DNA of 44,539 nucleotides from Halocafeteria seosinensis (GCA_001687465.1 LVLI01000534.1:1-44539), one strand, 5' to 3'. Shown: positions 20,228 through 34,300, counted from the first letter of the stretch. Numbers and translations: made by a program. Notes: generated by a model not told the origin, from the letters alone.

Positions 20228-21417
20228 TTTCCCACTCTGTCCAGGCCAGGCGTAGATGGCGGTCCCACTATCGTTGAGGGGCCCCACAAAATCCTATTCT
20301 GCCTTCTTTACAACCAGAACAGATAGGAATCTGCCATAGGGCACGTATCATACGATGCTTCCAGTTCACAGCAACTTCACACAAAGTTCACATGCTTGCT
20401 AAGATTGGTCCAAAGACCGAGAGGCATTCAACGAACGGGCTTCTCGCAGGAAGAACTAAACGGGAAGTGAGCTGGACGGGGAGACATGAGAATAGCAGCG
20501 CTGCTTTTCGTGGATACCGGTCCTCCGTTAAAGGAATACCCGTGGTTGCGTTTAGCTGGAAACCCATGGTACATTACTGTTACTCCTAAAAACTATCAAA
20601 GAACTTCAGGCTGAGTAGAATTCAATGACTTCAGGAAAACAACAAATCATGCAATGTAAAAGAAATTTATCAACGTGGGAACAAGGATGCGGAAGACTTC
20701 CTTCAGGTTTGGCCCCATGTGAAGTTCGTTCGTCGTTTTGATTTGACGAAAACAGGACAGGAGAAGCGTCCCCTGTTAGTACAGATGGGATAATGAACCT
20801 TGTATCCAGTATGGTGAGTACAAGAAGACATTGATCAGAGTAACTTTAGCTTCTTGAAGTCTTGATGAGATCACTGCGCTGCTAGTCCAGAGACGAGGTG
20901 CTTAAGAAATTTCACAACGTGGGGAGGTTGTACTGTTCTATCTCCGCATCGCCCCGCTGGTTCGTCTTGTATACAAACAAAACAATACAGCAATGAATGA
21001 AATTGATGACGACTCGTTCTATGCCACCTACTATTGCTGGTGGGTGCATTCGCATTCCTAGCGGGGGCACAAGCAGTTTGCTTGTATGGCCACAACCCAC
21101 ATCGAATAAGCTTAAAGTTGTTTGTATTGCTATCATTTTCAAATATATTCAACCGAGGATCATACTTAGAGAATTCAGCGATACACACCATACAGATTGT
21201 ATCGTACAGGCGGTTTGCCAACACCTTCTCTCGGAAACTTCACAACATGCTCTTTGGTGGGATTCCAATCATTCCATGGAAAGCCAACATAGTCGCACTC
21301 TTTGGCACGGAATGTGGTAAGCCAAGTACACAGTGGAATTTTACTAGCCTGGTATAGGTTCACAGGATTGGGGCATTATTAGTCACTCACATGGAGTGGA
21401 CGGCACAGTTGAAATAG
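20228..21417. other. 1.2-kb intergenic region without a supported gene
   Basis: Divergent region between PhzF and the FUSC gene. Frames of 65-117 codons occur on both strands (for example a signal-peptide-like hydrophobic stretch at about 21034-21080), but none has an ATG in frame plus recognisable content, and splice models did not produce a family match. It presumably contains both promoters; a short unrecognised gene remains possible around 20870-21360. Confidence 0.35.
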
Positions 21418-24400
21418 ATGACTTCACAAGCCCCAGATGAGCATGCTACAGCTCCTCCCGGAATCTCCATATCGGTCGAGTCAACAGCGCAGAGCTTTGC
21501 ATCTAGGAATGGGATCGAGGACAAAGCGAGAACGGAGTCGGTGCTATCCGAGTACGATGATTTCGACAGCCTTCGCGGGAGAAAACCAACCAGTCCACAC
21601 ATTATGCCGTCTGTACCGAGTCGGATGATACTGGCATTTCGGGGAGGTTTAGTCGGATTCCTGAGCTCTGTGTGGTGCTTGCATCCCCAACTAGGCGACA
21701 CTATTTTACAGCTTCGTGTTCTCGTTCCCTTACTAGCTGTTATTTCGGGGATGGCTCCTACCAAGGGGATCTCGGTTAGACTCACAGTGTTGCTCTTGGT
21801 CGCTGTGGGGTCAGCTGCTCTCTATGTAGCATGCTGGTTTGCACTCTTTGGGTCATCCGAGGTTTCTGCGACGTTTGCAATACTAGTAGCTGGCTTCACC
21901 ACCTACTCGCTGAATGTCCGCCAGCCTGTGCAAAAAGTACTCCCTGGAATCGTTGCTATTCTTACTCTAATACAGTTCACAACAACTGAAACAAGAGAGA
22001 GCGATGTTTGGCAGGCGCTGGGGTCTGCATCGCTTGGTTGTTTGGTGGGGGTGCTTTCTAACGTTATTCCGTTGCCTTTGACTACATCCGTTCCGATTTC
22101 GTCGAACAGCTTACGGCTGGTGGAAGATACTTCATGTGGCGAGTTGCACATTCGTCTCCAGGAAGCAACAACATTGACGAACCTTTCCTTCCAAACCGCA
22201 GTACAAGCATTTGGGATGGGAAACAAATGGAGTTTCCAAATAGAAGAAGAGTGTGGGAGTGAATCCCCAAAAACACCGCAGCTAGTAGAGGACTCGTCCG
22301 GCTCCGGTTCGGGGGTGGGTTCACTTCCGAGGTTTCGGCTAACGCAGGCATTTCTGGCTAATCTTTTGCATTCAGTGTCCCAACATTTATACAGCATAGC
22401 AGCACTAAAACTCCCATCGCGATGGGAAGAACGCGTTACCTTCCGTAGTTGGACCTGTCGGAACAGATTGTCTGCTGATGAGCTGAACGAGTTATGGTCA
22501 GATCCACTCTTTAAACTATCGAGGATTTTAAGGTTCATTACGGGAGCTATTGCACGATTGGAGGAAGTGCTACAGGAGAGGTCTTCGGCAAACCGTTCAA
22601 CGTTGAAGAACTCTACGCTTCGTAAAGTAGCTCTGTCTTATATGCGAGCATCGCATCCCTTCATAGAGGAAGTAACAATACGATGCGTGGATTGTCTAGA
22701 CAAGGCTCGGAGAGTGGGGGATAGGAGCTTCCACGGGAAATTGCAGAAGACCGAAGTTGCTCAAGCACTGTCGTCTATGGAGGAGGCAGAAGCACGCGTT
22801 GCGGAGGCTATAAACCGTTGGAGTCAACAACAGCAGAAGATTCGCTCTGAGCTCTTTGTGCACTCTTCTCATCTAGACACTTCCATAATTCATACTTCTC
22901 CCGATACCGAGTATGATATGCTGACCAAGATTAATTGCGTGTACGCATTTTTCCTGGGAGTTCGCCGGTATGCAGAAGTGTCTCTGTTTGTCTCGCGTTC
23001 AGTCAAACAGAAACTACGAAACAAGTCTGCGGAGGGGGAGGCAAGTAGTCTTGCCTGCCAATGGACGCCGCTGAAGAACTACTTGAAACACCTTAAACCA
23101 GATAATGACTCATTGAAATATGCTCTCAAGGCTACATTGTCTCTTATGCTGGCCTCCAGTTTGTCATTAATACCGGCCTTGAGGGCTAGACTGAAGTTTG
23201 CTCATTGGGCCGCAGCTGCTGTGGCGTTTGTGGCTTCTCGCGCAGAATCGATCACGTACCAGCAGGGTATAAGCAGGCTCCAAGGTACTGCAGTGGGTTC
23301 TGCCATTGGCTTCCTCGTACTAATTTTTGGTGACGGTCGTGTTTGGGCTAGTGCTATTGCAATGAGCATTTTCATAGGTTTGTGTTACGGGGTTTACGCG
23401 AATGGGGAACAACCTCTGTCGGATGCTGCTCGGGTCGCTGCATTTACCTCCGGGATTATTGCGTTGAGCTCTCACGAGGACTCCTCAAGCGCATCCGAGG
23501 CGGCCCTCTTCCGAGTACTTACTAACGTATTGGGAGTAATCATCCTCCTTGCTGTGATGATGTCAATATTGCGACAAACCGCTTCGGACAGTGTGTGGGC
23601 AACACTAGAACACTCACTCAATCTTCTCTCTAGGGCACTAGACAATAGTGCTGAAGAAATTACCTACTCGTTGGATGCCAAATCGTGTGACGAAGATCGC
23701 TTGCTAACATCGTCTGCAACTATCGACCGAGTTCACTCAACTCTAGATCAGTGCAAAGCATTTCTTCCTCAGGCAGAAACTGAACCCTTGCAGTGGAGTT
23801 TGCCCTTTGACCCTGATCTAGAAGGGGCAATTTTTCGCAGCTTAGTCAGAGATGTACAGCGAGCCACCCGTGCTACTGCGGCTATCAACCAGTGTTGCCT
23901 GCAGCTAGAAAAACAATTGCCGTTTGAAACTGCCCTCATGGTTAAACAAATGATTTCCAATCGGAACAGTATTTCTTTCAACATGAGCTTATGCATTATC
24001 ATTGCGGAGACGTGCGCTGTGAATTTGGTACCAATGAAAGGCTATGTCAATGCGGTGGTCTCTTTGCTGAAGGAGGTAACAGGTGTCCTTAGTCAAGGAC
24101 GGGCCACTCGTCTAACGGAGAACAGCTACAAGAGGCTACAAGATATTGAACGGAAGTTGCACAAGGCTCAAATTTGCCATTCTCATGCGCAGCACGTATT
24201 TGAGAATACTCTAAGATTACGCCTTGAAATCGAGCAGCGTCTGAAGAGCGAGCCCGATCGACAATTGGAATTGATTCAGGAGAGTGAAAGCCAGTGCATA
24301 GCCTGGAGTGACGACGTTCGACGACGGTTCCTTGAAGGAACTCCCGATAATGGAGAAGCCAAAGCTTTCGTATCGGACGACGAATCTTCCAATGCTTTGC

Positions 24401-24519
24401 GATTACTGTACCTAGTGTTTCCAACGCTTTCTTTTGCCCTGGATGAAATGGTGGAAGCAATGAGAAGCATTACTATAAGAGTGTTGGAGCTTCGCTTGGC
24501 AGTGTGTACGTTTAGTTGA
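21418..24519 (+). CDS. FUSC/aromatic-acid-exporter-like membrane protein
   Basis: One uninterrupted frame of 1,033 residues, ATG at 21418. Two blocks of hydrophobic helices lie at about residues 60-185 and 565-720, each followed by a long soluble helical region, the two-halved layout of fusaric-acid-resistance (FUSC), AaeB, Bre4 and ALMT-like proteins. The second block, ATLSLMLASSLSLIPALRAR to RLQGTAVGSAIGFLVL, carries the family's RLQGT-like signature. Probable role: export of organic or aromatic acids across the plasma or an internal membrane; substrate not deducible. It is the only host gene here with no intron over 3 kb, which sets it apart from its neighbours. Confidence 0.8.
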   Translation: MTSQAPDEHATAPPGISISVESTAQSFASRNGIEDKARTESVLSEYDDFDSLRGRKPTSPHIMPSVPSRMILAFRGGLVGFLSSVWCLHPQLGDTILQLRVLVPLLAVISGMAPTKGISVRLTVLLLVAVGSAALYVACWFALFGSSEVSATFAILVAGFTTYSLNVRQPVQKVLPGIVAILTLIQFTTTETRESDVWQALGSASLGCLVGVLSNVIPLPLTTSVPISSNSLRLVEDTSCGELHIRLQEATTLTNLSFQTAVQAFGMGNKWSFQIEEECGSESPKTPQLVEDSSGSGSGVGSLPRFRLTQAFLANLLHSVSQHLYSIAALKLPSRWEERVTFRSWTCRNRLSADELNELWSDPLFKLSRILRFITGAIARLEEVLQERSSANRSTLKNSTLRKVALSYMRASHPFIEEVTIRCVDCLDKARRVGDRSFHGKLQKTEVAQALSSMEEAEARVAEAINRWSQQQQKIRSELFVHSSHLDTSIIHTSPDTEYDMLTKINCVYAFFLGVRRYAEVSLFVSRSVKQKLRNKSAEGEASSLACQWTPLKNYLKHLKPDNDSLKYALKATLSLMLASSLSLIPALRARLKFAHWAAAAVAFVASRAESITYQQGISRLQGTAVGSAIGFLVLIFGDGRVWASAIAMSIFIGLCYGVYANGEQPLSDAARVAAFTSGIIALSSHEDSSSASEAALFRVLTNVLGVIILLAVMMSILRQTASDSVWATLEHSLNLLSRALDNSAEEITYSLDAKSCDEDRLLTSSATIDRVHSTLDQCKAFLPQAETEPLQWSLPFDPDLEGAIFRSLVRDVQRATRATAAINQCCLQLEKQLPFETALMVKQMISNRNSISFNMSLCIIIAETCAVNLVPMKGYVNAVVSLLKEVTGVLSQGRATRLTENSYKRLQDIERKLHKAQICHSHAQHVFENTLRLRLEIEQRLKSEPDRQLELIQESESQCIAWSDDVRRRFLEGTPDNGEAKAFVSDDESSNALRLLYLVFPTLSFALDEMVEAMRSITIRVLELRLAVCTFS

Positions 24520-25335
24520 CTTAGTTTAGTTACTTTAGCATGGATCCAAAATGTGGTTGTTGGGGTGGCAATTTCGATGATCCTATCATTTGATCTCTGG
24601 AAAAAGCGAATTGAATCTGGACAACAGCCCTAAATGCCGTGGTTCAAGCAATGCTTCTAAGGCGCTAGTAGGATCACTCGCACTGCTAATTTGAGCAGAA
24701 AGACGGGATCCGGTCGAAATATGCTATTTTCATTTTTACAGCGCTTTGAAGGATCTCATGATGCTGGTGTAACATATGAAGCAACACTGGCCACAACCAA
24801 GCGGGATTGAGCATAAATCAGCCATGTGTAATGCCATTGCGGCAGAAGGCAGTTGTCGTTTTAAGTTCAAATCAATACAACTTTGCCCCACATAGTGCCA
24901 CTCTTATTCTCTTTATGGCATTGCCACGGTGGTACCACCAGTGACGTCACACTTGAAGTGTAAGCTTGCGACCGACTGTCCTGCGACCCTGTGTGTGCGA
25001 GATAGCCAGTGAGACTGCTTCCTCTTGGAAGTCAGCCTTGCGATGCTGGTTAAACCCCCAGTTTTCCGCGTTCAATGAGTTTGAAAAGCATCTCATACTG
25101 ATATAGCAAAGAGGTAGGAAAACAGCGAACCTATCGTATATGGCATACTGTAAAGCTTTCTGAATTGTTTGAACCCCAGTTTACAGCCAAGACTCAGGCT
25201 CGCCAGTTCAAGCTCTAGTTAGCAGTATAAGTCCACATGCATGTCCTTTTTCATTTTTGGTTGGAGAAATCTTGGTGAGGAGTCTTCTGTTTGTTTTTGA
25301 AGGAAGGATTGATTCAATACGAGGCGCTTGGAAAG
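24520..25335. other. Intergenic region upstream of the giant gene
   Basis: 816 bp with no coding sequence seen. A perfect TGACGTCA palindrome lies at 24942-24949, about 390 bp before the giant gene's start codon. Probably the promoter and leader of that gene. Confidence 0.4.
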
Positions 25336-28300
25336 ATGTGGAAGGGGTACTTGCACCAGACAGCGCTTGCGCTGGCGTTAGTGGCAATGCTGAGTGCAAC
25401 TGCCTACTCGTCCAGCACCCCTACTCCATCTTCGAGTGCATCGAGTAGTTTAACTCCGACTAGCTCAACCTCTGTGACGGGTACGTCGGCGGAATCACCT
25501 TCTTCTACTGCAACTGGTTCCTCCTCCGGCACTAGTACCCCGTCCTCCACGGGTTCAAAAACGTCTTCGCCAACGAGTACACCGAGTGTGAGTACTACAC
25601 CTTCGCCGACTTCATCCGGTAGTAATTCTCCTACTGCATCAGAAACCGCGACTCATTCCACTACAATCACACCTACACCTTCCCTATCTGCGACGGAGAC
25701 ACGGACCCCTTCGATGACTCCGTCCGAAAGCTCGACACCCACTGGAACACCCTCTGAGACTTCTACCTCCACACCAACTCCCTCTTCATCTGTGACGGAG
25801 ACAAGAACGTCTACATCGACTCCGTCTGAAAGCTCGACTGCCACTGGTACATCCTCCGAAACCTCCACCCCATCGGAATCCGCGACAGTTTCAGCGACGG
25901 TCACGAGCAGCTCCACACCGACATCGTCCTCGACACCGACGCATACACCCACAGGAACTCCCACCGCGAGTTCATCAGCGGATTGCCCTTGCCCAGCAGG
26001 CTATCGCTGTGAATTTGGCGTCAGAGAACTGTGTGATGAGGGACAGTTTTCGGGTGTGGGTGACACCACATGTCACGATTGCCCATCCGGTCATAGCTGC
26101 CTTTCAGGAATGGCTCATCCGGGTATGTCACTGTTTTTGAGACCTAAGTTATGACGAAGCACATCGATCACCTGCGTTTGTATTCGAGATCTCTGCAGAA
26201 CGCTGCCCGAATGGGACATACTCTTTGGGGAAGCAAGGTATTGAAGAACCTAATATAGTCTGATATCCTGACCAGCGTAACGGGATTGAACTGTTGCAGG
26301 CTATTGTATCTCATGTCCTCCTGGTTTTAGCTGTCCTTTACCTGATGACCCTCCTGAACCGTGTCCACGCGGCAGTTTCAGCATTTTGGGTGTGGACAGT
26401 TGCACGATGTGGTAAGTGAGAAGATGTACTCATACGCACCTACTGGAAATGTGGTTACCAGTTCCCATACACCTGCTCCAGTCCTCCCGGTAGCTATACC
26501 CCGGGAAACGGCTCTTCAAAGTGTTGGACATGCCCCCAAGATTTCTCCTGTCTTGATCCTAGCGAGCCACCACAGTCTTGCGGAGAAGGGAGCTTCTCGT
26601 TCGAAGGGTCAAGTACTTGTCAGAGGTGCCCTCCTCAAGGCGCAGCTGGAAATGAGAACACGACGTCAAGTACGTGTAGTCCTTGTCCCGCCGGATTCAG
26701 CTGCGAAACGCTCGATGGGCCTACCCGGTGCCCAGTAGGCTGGGTTTCTTCCGTTGGCGAGGCTTCGTGCTCGAAGTGTAGTAATGGCACGTTTGCTGAA
26801 CCATCTCAAGAAGACTGCAAAGAGTGTCCTCTCGGTCATGCATGCGGGGATGCAACATGGAGCCCGACTCCCTGCGAAGCTGGATATTTTGCATCTGAAC
26901 AAGGATTGGATACCTGCTTACCGTGTCCAGCCGGAACGTTTTGTTCGGGGCGTGGTTCGGTGCATCCTCAGTTGTGCCCTAATGGCACAGTATCGGATAC
27001 GGCATCACTTGGTTGCACGGAGTGCCAAAGGGGTTTTCAATGTACTGATCCTGCAACCGCTCCGGGACAGCCCTGTGCAGTTGGCCAATATGTCGTCTTG
27101 GTGGAAAGTGGTCTTTCCTTGTGCGCTAGTTGCCCCGCGGGGTTTGCTTGTCCATCAGTAGCAGAACCCCCGGAACCATGTCCGCAAGGTAGGCCAATAT
27201 GTCTATGAAGGACTCCACGCAAAAACGTTGAACTTGTGTGTTGTTTCCTTATGCGACCACTGCAGGTACATTCTCCTTGGGAAACAATACCGCGTGTACC
27301 CCATGCCCCCCAGGCTATAAGTGTCCATCAGTGGCGCATATGCCGATTAGTTGTTCGATGGGATCCTTCGCAACGAATGGGTCAACCGAGTGTGCTTTGT
27401 GTCCTCGCGGCTATTTCTGTCCCACAACTTCAAGTGTGCCGCTGCAATGCCCTCAAGGACACTACGCTGACACGACAGGTATGACCGAATGCGAAGCTTG
27501 CCCTGCAGGTACGTAACATGCTCGGAGAGAATGAACTTGATTGGGAAGTAATGCTGTTTTTGCAACGTCAGGGTTTTCGTGTCCCGATCCCTCCAAATCA
27601 CCGCGTCGCTGTGTCTTCGGTTCATTTTCTAAAGAGAAAGCTCTAGAATGTTCGGATTGCCCTCCAGGTTATAAATGCCCCTCTTCTAGCGGTGATCCCA
27701 TCGCCTGCCCAGCAGGCACGTTTTCCACGGGCCATCAAGGCGTGTGTACCCCTTGCCCGCCAGGCTATGGTAGGTGGTGGTCGTGCTGAATTAGAAGCAA
27801 AATTTTCATGAGATCGTTCTACTCTTTTATCTGGCGAACGCAGAATGTCCTTATACAACCATTGACGTACTCCGACCGTGCCAGAGCGGATATGTTTCGG
27901 GAAACAACTTTACAGCCTGTGTCCCATGTCCAGCAGGTCACGACTGCACTTCGGCAGATATTGATCAAGCAGTGGAGTGCCCCGAGGATCATTTCTCCGA
28001 GGCGGGAGTAGCCCGATGCACACCCTGTCCTGCCGGCTTCTCGTGCCACAATCAGACTGCCGTTACACACCCTTGTCCTCCTGGCACATACTCTTCTGAT
28101 GGACAATGCAAGATTTGTGAAGCAGGGGACGTATGCTATGATCCCGAAGAAGGGGGAAGTACAGGAACTTGCGACGGAGCCGGAGAATATAGTCGCGAAG
28201 GAGACGTTGTCTGTAGAATATGCCCTCCAGGTTATGACTGTAGTGGCGGAAATACCGAGGAGGACCTACAACGATGTAGTCCCGGTGAATACTCCGTGGA

Positions 28301-31300
28301 CCCCAATAGTGGCTGTCAAACCTGTCCGGCTGGGCAAATGTGCCCATCAGTGGAAGAACTACCGCTTCAGTGTCCTCCTGGAAGTTGGTCTGTAACAGGC
28401 AGTGTGAATTGCACAACCTGTTCAGCTGGGTAAGTATTATGGTCATTGTTGGGATACATATAGTGCATGAAACGCGTGATACACCACAGGTACTACTGCC
28501 CTTGGCCTGCTGCTAACGACGAAATCATTTGTCCGCGAGGAACTTGGAGCAAAGCAGGAATGACAGTGTGTCGACTGTGCTCGGCGGGATATTTATGGTA
28601 CGGCAATACAATTTTCATTCAGTGGCATGTATATGCTGTGTTACGTTGTTGTTATCACTCTCGCTTTACTCTGGTGCAGCCCCCCTGGAAGCACTGAACC
28701 TTCTTATCTGAATGAAACTCAATGTAATGTAGAACCTGGGACGTATTTTTCGCTAGCGGGACGTCAAGATGTAAACGGTATAGAAGACGACCAAGAAACC
28801 GAGGAGTGTCCACCCGGAACCTATGGTATCAAGTCCTGTGGCTCGGGTTTCGATGAGGCATGTTTGACCTGTCCTCCTGGACAATATTGTCGAGAAAGCG
28901 GTAGCACTATTATTGATAACTCGACTAGAGGCATCTGTGGTGTTGGCCACTTCTGCCCTGCTGGTACATCCGAGCCATTATTGTGTCCTGCGGGAACATA
29001 TCAACCGGGAGAGGAAAAGGCATCCAGGCATGATTGCCTCATTTGTCCGGAAGGCTTTTATTGTCCACTATCCGGAACAGTGAATCCAGTGGAATGCATG
29101 GAGGGATTTTTTTGTCCTCCTGCAACTGTGAACTCTACCCAAAACCCTTGCGCTGCTGGAACGTGGTCTAATGTCAGTGGTATCACGAGTGCAGATCAGT
29201 GCCAGAGTTGCCCTGCCGGTAATTACTGTCCAACAGGCTCGAGCTTCCCAATCCCATGCCCCCAAGGAACGTACAATCAACATAATGGTGCTATGACTCT
29301 GAGTGGGTGTCAACCTTGTGATGCAGGGACTTCTTGCACCGTTACTGGTTTAGTTTTTCCAAACGAGAACTGCATGCCAGGGTAAGGGATTTCCTTAAAA
29401 ACACAATACATTGTGTCAATGATACTTTTTCTCCCCTTTCCCTTGACAACAGGCATTACTGCCCACCGGGAGCTGTCACTGGATCTGAGTATCCATGTCC
29501 TCGGGGAACGTTCACCGCCAATGATAGTTTGACCCTTGCAGCACAATGTACTACATGGTAAGTGAGCGTGTCACCCAGGACCGATATATGAAATACAACG
29601 AAGAACCATTTGGTACTCTTCTAACGCCGTGGAATGCTATGACAGCCCCGCGGGATATGCTTGTCCTCAAGGAAGTGGTGGTAGCCAACCTGTGGAGTCG
29701 TGCCAACCCGGGCACTATTGTCCGGCTGGTACAGGTTCTCCAACTGCCAATCCGTGCCGGCCAGGCACATGGTCGCCCCTCAACAATTTAACGTCCGAAG
29801 AAGAATGTTCTGTATGTCCTGAAGGTCACTACTGCGTCGGTGGAAAAGCGGAGGTGTCAGGTGAATGTGCTCGGGGGCATTACTGTCCTTCAGGTACGTC
29901 TGGGTTGGAAACCGTTACGTGTAATCTTCGTCGCCACATAGCTGTTTATGTTTTCAGGAACCACCTGGCCTACGTCCCATCCTTGTGAGGCGGGGACTTT
30001 TTATCCCCACACCAACGGAACCCAGCAAGCAGACTGTTTCGCTTGCCCTCCTGGCTCCTACTGCCTTGACAGCAGCAGCTTTCCACGATCATGCTTGGCG
30101 GGAACCTTCGCTAACACAAGCCGTTTTGAAATGCCAAATCGCACAAGCACAGGCTTCCCAGAGTGCAATATATGCCCTGCCGGTTACTTCTGTGAGGAAG
30201 GTACTGTTACACCGCGTCCATGTGGCAAAGGCTATTTCTCGAAATCCGGGGAATCAGAATGTATGTGAAGAAGGGTGTGACTTTTCTGAGTAGGTTTGGA
30301 GCACGTGTGAGGTTTTTGTGTAGCAGGTAGGAAGTGCTTGACTGGGTTCTATTGCGATAAGGATGACACTTCATATGACGATATGGTTGCTCACAAAATC
30401 TGTGAAGGAGGCCTTGTATGCAATGAGGGGATGGATCGAAGTCCAAGCAGCCCGGGGGACAATTGTCCTAAGGGTCATTTTTGTCCTTCTTCAGCCGGGC
30501 TGTTTCCTATTACTCTGTATCCTCGCCCATGCCCGGCTGGTACCCATGCTCTGAAGGGAGGGCAGGCTGAATGCGATCCCTGTCCTTCAGGTAGCTTTTG
30601 TCTTGAGAAAGCCATTGAACCTACAGGAAACTGCTCTGCTGGATTTGTTTGTCCCGAAGGTTCAACCTCGCGTACACAAATTCCTTGTCCAGGTTAGTGG
30701 TTTTCAACGAAGGTTTGTTTTCTTTATCGTTGCAAAGTCTCGCGATACTTAGCTGCAGCTGGGACTTACCTTCCGACAAGCGGAGGCAAAAACGAAAACG
30801 AATGTCAAGCATGCCCCCAGGGCTTTCGTTGCCCTGGAGGTGGAGTTGCTTCTCCACTGAAGTGCGAGAGTGGCGGATATTGCCCGGAAAATTCAACCAC
30901 ACTGCATCTGTGTCCTAAAGGAACGTTTGGAAACCAAACAGGGTCGGTGGCGGAGTCAGATTGTCAGCAGTGTCTCCCAGGGTTTTATTGTGACCAGACA
31001 GGCTTAGAGTCTCCCAAGGGACCATGTGATCCCGGGTACTTTTGCTCCGGCGGATCACCGGAGAAGCAACCGGGGAAGTTATTGGGACTTCTGGAAGTAG
31101 CATACGGGGGCCTGTGTCCGAAAGGAGGTTACTGCCCTCTTGGCTCCTTTGAACCTTCGTCATGCCCTAAGGGCACCTTCCTGAATGAAACCGGTCAACA
31201 ATCGTTCGATAGTTGTCGGGCGTGTACTTCTGGGTTCTATTGTGCCACTGATACACTTCCAGGACCTACCGGTCCCTGTTCTCCTGGATACTTTTGCAAC

Positions 31301-34300
31301 GGCTCCGCGGAGACCCCTACTCAATACAAAACACCACCTGGAGCGTTTACCCAAGCAGGAAGCTCGTCCCCTATCAACTGCCCCATAGGAACCTACAACT
31401 TCGAACCTGGGCAGAGTGAGTGTATACCATGCCCTGCTGGCCGCTTCTGTGATAGACCTCGAACAATCGAGCCCAATCTGTGTCTCCCAGGGCGCTATTG
31501 CCCAGTAGGGAGCTCGTTTCCGAGTCTATGCCCCAGCGGAACATTTAATGAATTCCAGGGTGGCGTTAATGTGAGCTCCTGCGTACCATGTACAGCGGGA
31601 CATTACTGCGCAAATCGGGGTTTAGAAAACCCCAGCGGTCTCTGTACGAGTGGACATTATTGCAGAATGGGTGCTACTGTTGATGACCCCGTCGATGAAA
31701 ACTTTGGCGACAGATGCCCTGCAGGATCGTTCTGCCCGAAAGGCACTTCGACTCCAGCACAATGCCCTCCAGGGACGTTTAACCCTAATACAGGTGCCCA
31801 CGGCTCCGATGCTTGTCAGGGCTGCCCGCCTGGGAAATTTTGCCCCGGAGGGAGTCCAGAGACATTAGACTGTACCGCCGGCTTCTGGTAAGAAGCGTCA
31901 TGTTGATCGTCAGTTCACTGCCTATCGATCTGCATTGGTTTTTTTATGTCAGGTGCTCGGGTAATACGCCGGTGGGTTCTCCTTACAATGAGAGCTTTGG
32001 TAGCATTTGTTCCCCTGGGTTCGCATGCCCTCAAGGCAGTAGCGCTCCAATCCGGTGTTCGCCTGGGACATTTGCAAACGAATCTGGTTTGAGTGACTGC
32101 GCTCCTTGCTTTGAAGGGTTTGAGTGTCCCGATGAAGGCCAAGTAGAACCAGAACAGTGCCCCAAAGGTAGTTATTGCCCCGAAGGAACTTCTTCAGATG
32201 TGCAGCCTTGCCCCGTTGGAACGTTCCTGCCGACAAAAGGCGGAATGAGTCTTGCGTCGTGCCAGCAGTGTCCTGAGGGATCGTTCTGCGATAATACTGG
32301 ATTGACGGCACCATCGGGATTATGCTCTGCAGGATATTACTGTCCCTTTTCAAGTACCAGTCCTGTCGAGAAGACCTGTCCACGAGGACACTACTGGTAT
32401 GTTTCGAACGTATAGCTGACAATGTCCTATGCGAAGGTTGTCATCTTGTCATCTCCGCAGCCCAAAGGGATCTGGTGTTCCAATGCCTTGCCCTATTGGC
32501 ACCATAAATCCGCTCGACAATCTACATCATCGAAATGGATGTCAGCTATGCCCTCCTGGAGCATTCTGCAATGAATCGGGTCTGCATAGCATTTCAGGTG
32601 AGAGTACAATGCTTTAAGAGAAGTAGGCGGGCCATATAGTACCACACTTTGCTCCAACTCAGGTCCATCATCTGCTGGGTTTTTCTCCGTTTTAGGTGCA
32701 ACCACCAGCACTCCACATTATGAGCTTGAGCTACACTTGGAATACGCCGACATCCTTTTGGAACCGACTATTCTTGGAGGTGATATCTGTCCCCGAGGGC
32801 ATTTTTGCCCGGAAGGTACAGGTCCTCGGCCTCTGCAATGCGGGGCAGGTACTTGGCAACCCGAACTGGGAATGAGTGGCCCGTGCCTACCGTGTCCAAG
32901 TGGCTATTTTTGTGGCAACGCGACTAGCGAGCTCAATGTCTCCAACCTTTGTCCACCTGGTTACGTTTGTCCTGAAGGCACCAAGCATCCATTCCAGATT
33001 CCGTGCCCTGCGGGCACTTTTCGGAATGTAACATATGGCCAGTCAATCGATGATTGTTTGCCTTGTCCTCCAGGGTTTTACTGCCAGCATCAAGGATCAA
33101 GTAGCGTGTCGGGAACATGTGATGCTGGGTTTTATTGCTCCCTCGAAGCCACAACCCCCACCCCCAACAACGCTACCCGTTTTGGTGGAGACGTATGTGT
33201 GGCCGGCGACTACTGTCCTGCGGGCTCCCCCGAAGCTCTCCCCTGTCCAGGTATGCTTCGGACAAATGCTGATGCTTCGCCCTCAAGCTAGAAATAGTCT
33301 TCTGGTATTAATAATGTGCAGGTGGACTATTTTGTACCGGTAATGGGATGTTAGCAGGTGAATGTAGTGCAGGGTACTATTGCATGCAGGCTAGTTTTAC
33401 GTCATCCCCGAGAGGTCAGTACAACGGTAGGCACGATACATACATCGGCGATGTCTGCCCTGTGGGGTCGTTCTGTCTAAATGGAAGTGTGACGCCTCAA
33501 CTATGTCCTTCGGGTACATGGAGCAACAACACTGGGTTGATAGCGCGTACAGAGTGCTCGCCTTGTCTTGGAGGCTTTGAATGCAGTGTTGCCGGAATCG
33601 ATGTACCTTCAATACTCTGTCGGCCTGGCTTTTACTGCCCGAATGGTACGGCTACACCAGGTGAGCTCTCAACGAAAAACTACCAGGCCGAATATGGAGC
33701 AACACTTTACGTAGTGCATTATTCAACGTGCAGATGCTTCAACACTATGCCCTGAAGGATATGCTTGTCCAGAGGGCAGCTCAGAGCCAATTCCATGCGA
33801 ACTCGGCAGATTTCAAAACTCGAGTGGACAAGCAAGCTGTTTGCCTTGTCCACCGGGATTTTCCTGCCCGACGCGAGGAACAAAGCAACCCCGAATTTGT
33901 ATACAAGGACACTACTGTCCTGCAGGCACCGGTGTTGAACATGAGTTCCCGTGCCCTTTGGGGACGTTTAATAATATGACTGGAATGGAATCCATCCGAA
34001 ACTGCACCGAATGCCCTCCCGGATATTATTGCGACAGTGCAGGTTTGAAAGATCCTTCTGGTAAGTGACGTGCTGAGCTGGGAGATCTTTATGAAGACGT
34101 GTCATCTATGCTCGAGTGCACAGGGTTGTGTCGTGCTGGGTTTTACTGTGTTTCGGGAGCCGCGGTTGCAGAACCTACTAGTCATTGCCCCAACACTGCG
34201 TCGTACCAGTGCCAGTGCAGCTTCCATCTTGAATGGCCGTTTTCGTTATCGAACAGCGGGAACACAAAGTCAACATGCGGAGATAATGCGACCACCGCTA

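Noticed and set aside
21034-21357. Plus-strand frame with a signal-peptide-like start
   Set aside because: No in-frame ATG, no recognised domain, and no splice model supplied a start.
24942-24949. Second perfect TGACGTCA palindrome
   Set aside because: An 8-bp site is expected about 0.7 times in this length by chance, so two copies alone are not evidence of a shared regulator.
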